Shown in pieces: positions 58,193-64,000 of a stretch of DNA of 64,000 nt (positions are counted from its first letter, which is position 1; every line of letters begins with the position of its first letter). Both the position numbers and the translations under genes were made by a program. Source of the stretch: Chondrosia reniformis (Eukaryota > Porifera > Demospongiae > Chondrillida > Chondrillidae). The notes beneath the pieces were generated by a model. It saw nothing but the letters and a program-made list of their open reading frames with translations. It had not been told where the DNA came from and made no database searches. Location: assembly GCA_947172415.1 (NCBI GenBank), contig OX359192.1, positions 6,264,501 through 6,328,500 of the forward strand, read 5' to 3'.

Positions 58193-58517
58193 GGAAATGA
58201 CTCAATCATGCTTACTTTAACTACTTTGTGAAACAATTACTTTTCTTCCCATTGAATCATTAACCTTTCATGCATGACACAATTTTTACTGAAGCTTGCA
58301 TCCTTGTTTTGTCCATGCACAATTATGTAGTGTTTTACTTTTTACTTGAACCAATTTGATGGAAATATTTCCAAATACAGTATGGAATTAATGTACATGT
58401 AATCAGTTTTACAATATTTTGTAATATGGAGATGAGATAGCAATTTGTATGTTGTAAGAAATTGTTTGCATGGCAATATGCACTTAGGTAAGATTGAGTG
58501 TGAAGAAGTAGGTTTGG
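58193..58517 (+). other. Gap between convergent ATF4-type and NUP85 genes
   Basis: 325 bp, AT-rich, holding the 3' UTR of the ATF4-type gene and of NUP85 on opposite strands. The transcripts could overlap at their ends. No canonical polyadenylation site was assigned. Confidence 0.4.
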
Positions 58518-61500
58518 CTAAGTCAATATTGCTCTAGCAAGATGTTGACAGAGGGCCATTCTGATTACACCAAGATGATTTTCACAGTTCTACAGGGTAA
58601 AGATGTCCAGTATATATATACATATATGATGGTACAGTGGGTAAGGCATTATGTACTTTACCTTCGGTAGTATATCGGGGTCCTTTGACATGGCAAGGTC
58701 CTCAAAGCATCCCATCAGTGTGTATATTTGGTCGGCAGTCAAAGTCACCTAATGAATGTATATGTATAACTTGTACAGGTGCTACCCTGGATAGTACTGT
58801 ATATACTCTTACAGGATCAGGGACGTCCAGGAGTGGTAGCGCATCTGTGAATAAAGTGATCCAAAATCTAAAGGAAGAGAAATTACCAAGCTCTATGCAG
58901 TTTAGCACTGTTGACCCACAAGGAGCTTGTACCTTTTGGGTACTATCTCAGCCTCCAGTAACTCCACCAACAAGTTTCCTGCATCACAATACCGTTCCTC
59001 ACAATACAACTTGTAAAATTCACAGTATTTTCCTACAAAACAACATGTCTGACAATCTTAGAGTACACATAGTGTTGGCTTACTGTATTGAACAGGGTAA
59101 ACCCCTTCTTTATGATACAGTGTTGTGGGTGTATATACAGTACAGTATATACAGTACATACAGTACATATGTACTCCAAAGTTAATGTCCCATGCTTAAC
59201 CACTATTACAGAATATCCACGTTGTTGGCAAAGAAAGGCCAACTACCGTATAGCGGGAAAGTTTCGCATCAACAGGCTTGAACCACCATTGCAGAGAGTG
59301 AGACACAGCTAGAACACGTGAAACTCGCGAAATTTCTTCCATAACAAAAAATGGCAGAAGAAATTTTGTCAAGTTGGGTTAGCTCGTGAAATTAAAGTCC
59401 TTGCGAAAATCTCTCTGATACTTCATATCAGTGTTTACTGACATACGATACAACAGACTGAAGATAAACTGAATACTTGATACCTGAAGTGAGTTATGTA
59501 TTACATAAATGTATGTCCATACCTAAAAAGGTCAAATTGGATGTTAGTAAAATACTGTTACCAAGGTTACGCAGCAGGTCCATGTCCCTCATCCTACCAC
59601 TATTCTGATAATCCAGTAGATACCGTTCTGCCACGTATGACACTAAAGCTTCATCCTGTAGAAAGATTGCACAACTACAGTGAATGATGTACGCAAAGCC
59701 AGACCATCCTCAAATATCCACCATATTGGTAGTGTACACATATAATGAAGGAATACATACTTCTGCTTTGATAGCCCAATTCAGTGAAGACCCTAATCTG
59801 TTGTTCTTTAGTGCTATGATACTCATGACGTGACAAATTGACTGAGCTACATTAGAAAAGAAGTTGAATGCAACTGGGATTGTAATTCATACACAGAAAT
59901 AAAAGGAAAAAAGGAAAAAAGAATGAAAAGCTGTCCTGAAAATAAAGGAAAAAAAGGAAAAAGAATGCAATTCTTGCACAACTAGCATCTACTCTACCAC
60001 TAGCACCACACAAGGAGCCTAGGAGTACTATGGGTACTAACCTTGTTCCTTCAGATTGAATCTATTACAGACTTGAAGAATCTTGTGTACCCTCTTCTCG
60101 TTAGTAAGAGGCAACCGCTCAATCAGCAAAGACAACATTCCACTGAGTGTAGACATTCAAAAAAGCAAAATTGAAGACACACCACAAAATGTGAGAGTGA
60201 AAGATTGTGATTTATCTAAATTACAGGTATAAGTAAAACATTGTGGTTAAAAGAATGCGAGATGAAGCTTAAGGTGTATGGAATAGTATATGAGGTATCA
60301 TGTCAAAAGATGGTGAATATGTGCAAAATGGGCAAACAAATATCACATTCTTTAGACACACGTATTCAATTTCTGATATAAAGTATAAGAGCAGAAATGT
60401 GCAGATGCATTAGTAAACAGAAAAAAGATCATATGTCTTCACTTTAGCATGAAACATAACACATCCCAGCACATCCTCACATTCCTTTCTTCGGACAGAA
60501 TGCCAAATACTCTACTGCAAGTTGCCAAGTGCTAGAGGGATGAGATGGTTGGTGTCACATAGCACTGCTAACCTGTCAATAATGCAGGTATCTGTCTATA
60601 CCTCATGTACAATACACACCTTTGCTTTGCCATGAGTGCAGAAGCATAGCCCTGTAGCAGGAACTCCCTCAAATCATCACCATCTCTGTAGGAAGTACAT
60701 ACAATAATGATGAACTATCAATGAATTGGTGTGTGTGTGCAAAACAAACTTAATCAGTGCAGCTTTGAGAGATCCAGTGTGGTAGAGAAGGTCAGTGAGA
60801 TGTGAGGCAAACCACCAGTTGGTACTTGAAGAACTGTGAAATGATTGAAGTGATAATCAAACTACAAGTAATTACAGTATAATCATTCTCAAACATCATG
60901 AATAAATGTATAATAAATAGAACCCAGGACAGCTGGTTATGACCACCAGTGCTCTACCATTGAGCTACAATTGTCACAGCAATGCTTCATTATTGCTTCC
61001 ACTCTTATACTAACTACAAAGTAGGTAATTAGTAGTCTTCATATGCTAATTATATAGTGGTGATTCCATTTATCAGAACAACTTGATAATCAGAGACCCA
61101 GTCATGAATGAAAGAAAACTCTTCAACTCCTCAAACTGCACCTTTCAATACAATGATACAAGGAACAGATTTGCACATACATATGTATGACTCATACCTT
61201 GACAGACTAATAGTTCTGATCAGATCTCCTCTAAAGAGAGCAAGAGTCATTTCATCCACATCTCCCTTTTGCAAGTCATGTTCTTCATAACAAACCTGAT
61301 ATAAGCAACTCATATGTATATACTACCCATAGTGTAGATTCCAGCAGTCATAATGTGTTTAGTTAACAACTAAACTCCACAATTAGGACACTAAACTCTA
61401 AGATATTCAACAAGGTTCCTAAAGATGTTCTGTAAATGGACATGGTTTCTGCTTACCTCAGCAAGGTGTGAGAATATAAAGTCGTTTGTCCCAACCAAAG

Positions 61501-63154
61501 AATCAGTGAATAGCAGCCGCCCGACAAAGTACTGAAACCAGGAAGTAAACCTGAGACAATGGTAGATGACAAGAGATTACATAAGCTGCACATGTAAGGC
61601 CCACAGTGTTGATAATGAACAGATAAGCTAGTCACATCAGATAACCAACCTGACATTCCTCCATTAACACACACATACCAACTTCAAAGATAAGGAGTCT
61701 TATCTGAACAGTCATACAACTAGACGGAGTGTACTAAATGTTTTCATACGCCATGCACTTACTTTTTAGAATGACTAACAAGGACAGTTTCATCTCCGCA
61801 AATGATCTGTATAAACAAACAGTAAACGCATTACATAAGATCTGCATAACTACACTGCTTAGAAAGGTCATACACCAGCCAATTCCTTTAGCTTCATATC
61901 TTCTCCAAAGTCTCCATTTTGAAGCTTCCTTTTACAATCAATCTTCCACTCTGTGTAGCTTCTTGAGATGTCTTGAGATGAAGTACCCATTTTTAGCAAC
62001 TAGGTGAGAAGCGCAAAGAAGAACAATGGAAGCATTTCCCACTGGTCAGTAGAAAGGCAGTAGGAGTTGTTACACACCTTTCTGACAGGATACTGTACGA
62101 GTACTTTGATCATTATCCGATAACCCTGTAAGAGAAAAATTAATCCTTTAGTCACTTCCTTGGTTATATCCTCTATTAAATAGGCACACAAATGGAAAAT
62201 AGTTCAAGTCATTTCTCAAGAAAGTTGTATGAATGACATTTCCTTGCTTCTGTTATTATCCTGCTCTACAAATATTACATTCTTTTACCATTTAAAGAGA
62301 ATTACTGTTTAATAACAATTTCAACACTGTTGTCTACTAATTACAGAACCTTCACATTTTCACACAACTACATTCTAATACAAATTAGCTAACCCTACCC
62401 AATTGCAGATCAAACAATATACGTACACAAACCTACTGTATTCATCATAACTCATCCCACATAATATTGCAGAGCCAGTAGGCAATGACTCGTGCATAGT
62501 CTGATTGCATTACTGCTTCAATAGCTTAACAATTGAATTTGTCATACAAGCTAATTGACCTCAGATCATGTGACCTTAGTCGCATGATCTGAGGTCACAT
62601 GACTATGACCTATAATGAACAACTCCACAAGCTGAGCAAGTAACAAACTTCTATCATTAATTGAAACAACTAATGCTCTGTGACTATTACCCAACTTGAG
62701 AATTCCTTACAACATGCATAAGCAATACACTAGCAGAGAGACATGTAGTAACACATACCTCCTGGTCTCGGCTACTCAAATTGGATATGGCCTTTTCAAG
62801 CAACCTTGCTGCTTCCTTGAAGCTTCCCTGAAAAACTACCCTATAAATCTTGGGAAAGAGGATAAAACTGACCAAGCATAATTAACCTCTTCTCTTAGTA
62901 GTCCAAACCACATAGCAGTTACTAAGATCCAAAAAACCAACCAAATCCCAGAATCCTCTTTGTTCCAAATATGGTTGTGGTCCACTTTTCAATCTCTTCA
63001 GTTGCCTATCTACGTGATTGTCATGACGCCGAACCCATTCCAGGAGATGCTCGACAAGCATTCCAGTTGGAAGGCTTTCAATATATAATATTTCACTTAA
63101 GTTCCACACAAGCTCCCAAGAGACAAGAAGACTTTCTTGTGTGTCCAGGTCCTT
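58518..63154 (-). CDS. NUP85: Nucleoporin Nup85 (5' end missing)
   Basis: Alpha-solenoid scaffold subunit of the Nup107-160 (Y) complex of the nuclear pore; the family pairs with Seh1. Seventeen exons join in frame for 515 aa plus stop: 62,942-63,154; 62,759-62,848; 62,078-62,125; 61,874-61,999; 61,763-61,806; 61,457-61,550; 61,198-61,295; 60,750-60,833; 60,620-60,685; 60,481-60,531; 60,042-60,142; 59,761-59,846; 59,523-59,655; 58,933-59,032; 58,813-58,867; 58,662-58,748; 58,518-58,589. Diagnostic blocks are LVWNLSEILYIE, TNWWFASHLTDLL, LREFLLQGYASAL, LLIERLPL, NNRLGSSLNWAIKA, FWITLFTDALPLL and LCQHLARAI. The human protein is ~656 aa, so about 140-190 N-terminal residues are encoded to the right or were not recognised. 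Exons are tiny and introns mostly short. Confidence 0.95.
60905..60985 (-). mobile_element. tRNA-derived SINE head in a NUP85 intron
   Basis: On the minus strand: TAGCTCAATGGTAGAGC (A box), GGTCATAACCAGCTGTCC and GGGTTCTATT (B box). Best preserved A box of the four copies. No acceptor-stem pairing. Confidence 0.65.
62556..62597. repeat. Perfect 15-bp inverted repeat in a NUP85 intron
   Basis: TGACCTCAGATCATG (62,556-62,570) and CATGATCTGAGGTCA (62,583-62,597) enclose 12 nt. It may be a small MITE or a structured intronic element. Confidence 0.8.
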
Positions 63155-63593
63155 CTAGAAGATGTTGGTCGTACAATGTAAATACATATACGTAGTACAT
63201 CTAATTAACTTATACTATCTAACATATATAAAAAAGCAGTGACAAAAGTGATAGTAATTAAAATTGATCATTATAGAGTATGTTGGATATATTTTTAAAC
63301 ACTCTTTTTGATATTCCCATTAAATGCAGCATAAGTGATATACCTTGGCGCAATAAAATAATTTCATTTAACTCAACAATCAACCACCTGACTACTTTTT
63401 ATTAATCTTCACTAATTCACAACGGTATTTTCAAGATGGAGCACATTTAAACATCTGATATCACTTTACCAACCACTGGAATGATGCACATATCCTCCTA
63501 AACATTGTAGAGATAGTTTAATAAGACACTACAAACTTGTTACATTGCTATAGACACATCCCTGCATAACAGCTGGTCACATGTCAATGAATA
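63155..63593. other. Region upstream of the first recognised NUP85 exon
   Basis: AT-rich. A possible short minus-strand exon (about 63,343-63,390, between AGTCAG and a GTATAT donor) has an open frame, but its phase does not join the next exon, so I do not include it. Confidence 0.35.
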
Positions 63594-64000
63594 ACCAATC
63601 ACCTCCCTCTCCATTGAGTGACTAGTCCGGCCTGCTAGACCCTCCCCTATAGCAGCCAATCACCTCCCTCTCCATTGAGTGACTAGTCCGGCCTGCTAGA
63701 CCCTCCCCTATAGCAGCCAATCACCTCCCTCTCCATTGAGTGACTAGTCCGGCCTGCTAGACCCTCCCCTATAGCAGCCAATCACCTCCCTCTCCATTGA
63801 GTGACTAGTCCGGCCTGCTAGACCCTCCCCTATAGCAGCCAATCACCTCCCTCTCCATTGAGTGACTAGTCCGGCCTGCTAGACCCTCCCCTATAGCAGC
63901 CAGTCACCTCCCTCTCCATTGAGTGACTAGTCCGGCCTGCTAGACCCTCCCCTATAGCAGCCAATCACCTCCCTCTCCATTGAGTGACTAGTCTGGTCTG
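63594..64000. repeat. 61-bp minisatellite at the right edge
   Basis: Near-perfect tandem units with ACCTCCCTCTCC at 63,601, 63,662, 63,723, 63,784, 63,845, 63,906 and 63,967, so the period is 61 bp. It is cut by the window end. The unit is GC-richer than its surroundings; the last visible unit diverges (GTCTGGTCTG). Confidence 0.95.

Noticed and set aside
58637-59185. 182-codon plus-strand ORF downstream of the ATF4-type gene
   Set aside because: It lies antisense to four NUP85 exons whose splice frame and family match are strong, so it is a shadow.
63343-63390. Extra NUP85 exon
   Set aside because: Has plausible splice sites and an open frame, but the phase does not join the exon at 62,942-63,154 and similarity is too weak to call.

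Overview
The window looks like animal nuclear DNA: AT-rich, with intron-containing genes (introns from 60 nt), GT-AG splice sites and metazoan orthologues. The compact genes, an expanded UNC93-like family, GIY-YIG (Penelope-type) retroelement remnants and a tRNA-derived SINE suggest an early-branching animal, most likely a demosponge. That assignment is an inference from overall character, not from a marker gene.

Layout. 1-8,380: satellite arrays and about 1-kb spacer modules, leading into a 4.5-kb element with roughly 700-bp inverted arms and an internal 105-bp minisatellite. 8,410-11,029: a truncated UNC93-like pseudogene (copy A). 11,132-15,001: a DDX5/DDX17-type DEAD-box helicase lacking its 5' exons. 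15,224-17,183: intact UNC93-like copy B. 17,356-31,450: a large block of 169/167-bp satellite monomers interrupted by the same spacer modules. 31,436-38,640: a second, nearly identical copy of the left-hand element and its flank, running into UNC93-like pseudogene C (to 39,315). 39,648-51,758: UNC93-like copies D, E and F, all on the minus strand, with Penelope-type, LINE, MITE and SINE remnants between and inside them. 51,998-63,154: a conserved housekeeping block of ECD (ecdysoneless/SGT1, minus), an ATF4-type bZIP factor (plus) and NUP85 (minus, 5' end missing). 63,594-64,000: a 61-bp minisatellite running off the edge.

The strongest functional observation is the leader of the ATF4-type gene. 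It carries a 3-codon upstream ORF followed by a second upstream ORF that, after removal of a 60-nt intron, reads out of frame across the main start codon. This is the architecture by which vertebrate ATF4 is translationally induced in the integrated stress response. If the intron is retained, the second uORF shrinks to two codons, so splicing could change the control. ECD and ATF4 are head to head across about 350 bp; ATF4 and NUP85 converge.

The strongest structural observation is that the satellite, the 1-kb module and the inverted-repeat element are one related system. The module is a version of the element's left part, monomer-like sequence occurs inside the element and at its tip, and module plus satellite has been amplified repeatedly. 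A recent duplication of about 9.8 kb (1,200-11,029 versus 28,817-38,640) ends abruptly inside both an UNC93 exon and the DDX5-like gene, so either a real rearrangement or an assembly error lies at 11,029/11,030.

The exon models for the DDX5-like gene, ECD, NUP85 and the UNC93-like genes were built by hand from splice signals, reading-frame continuity and remembered family sequences. No alignment or search was run.
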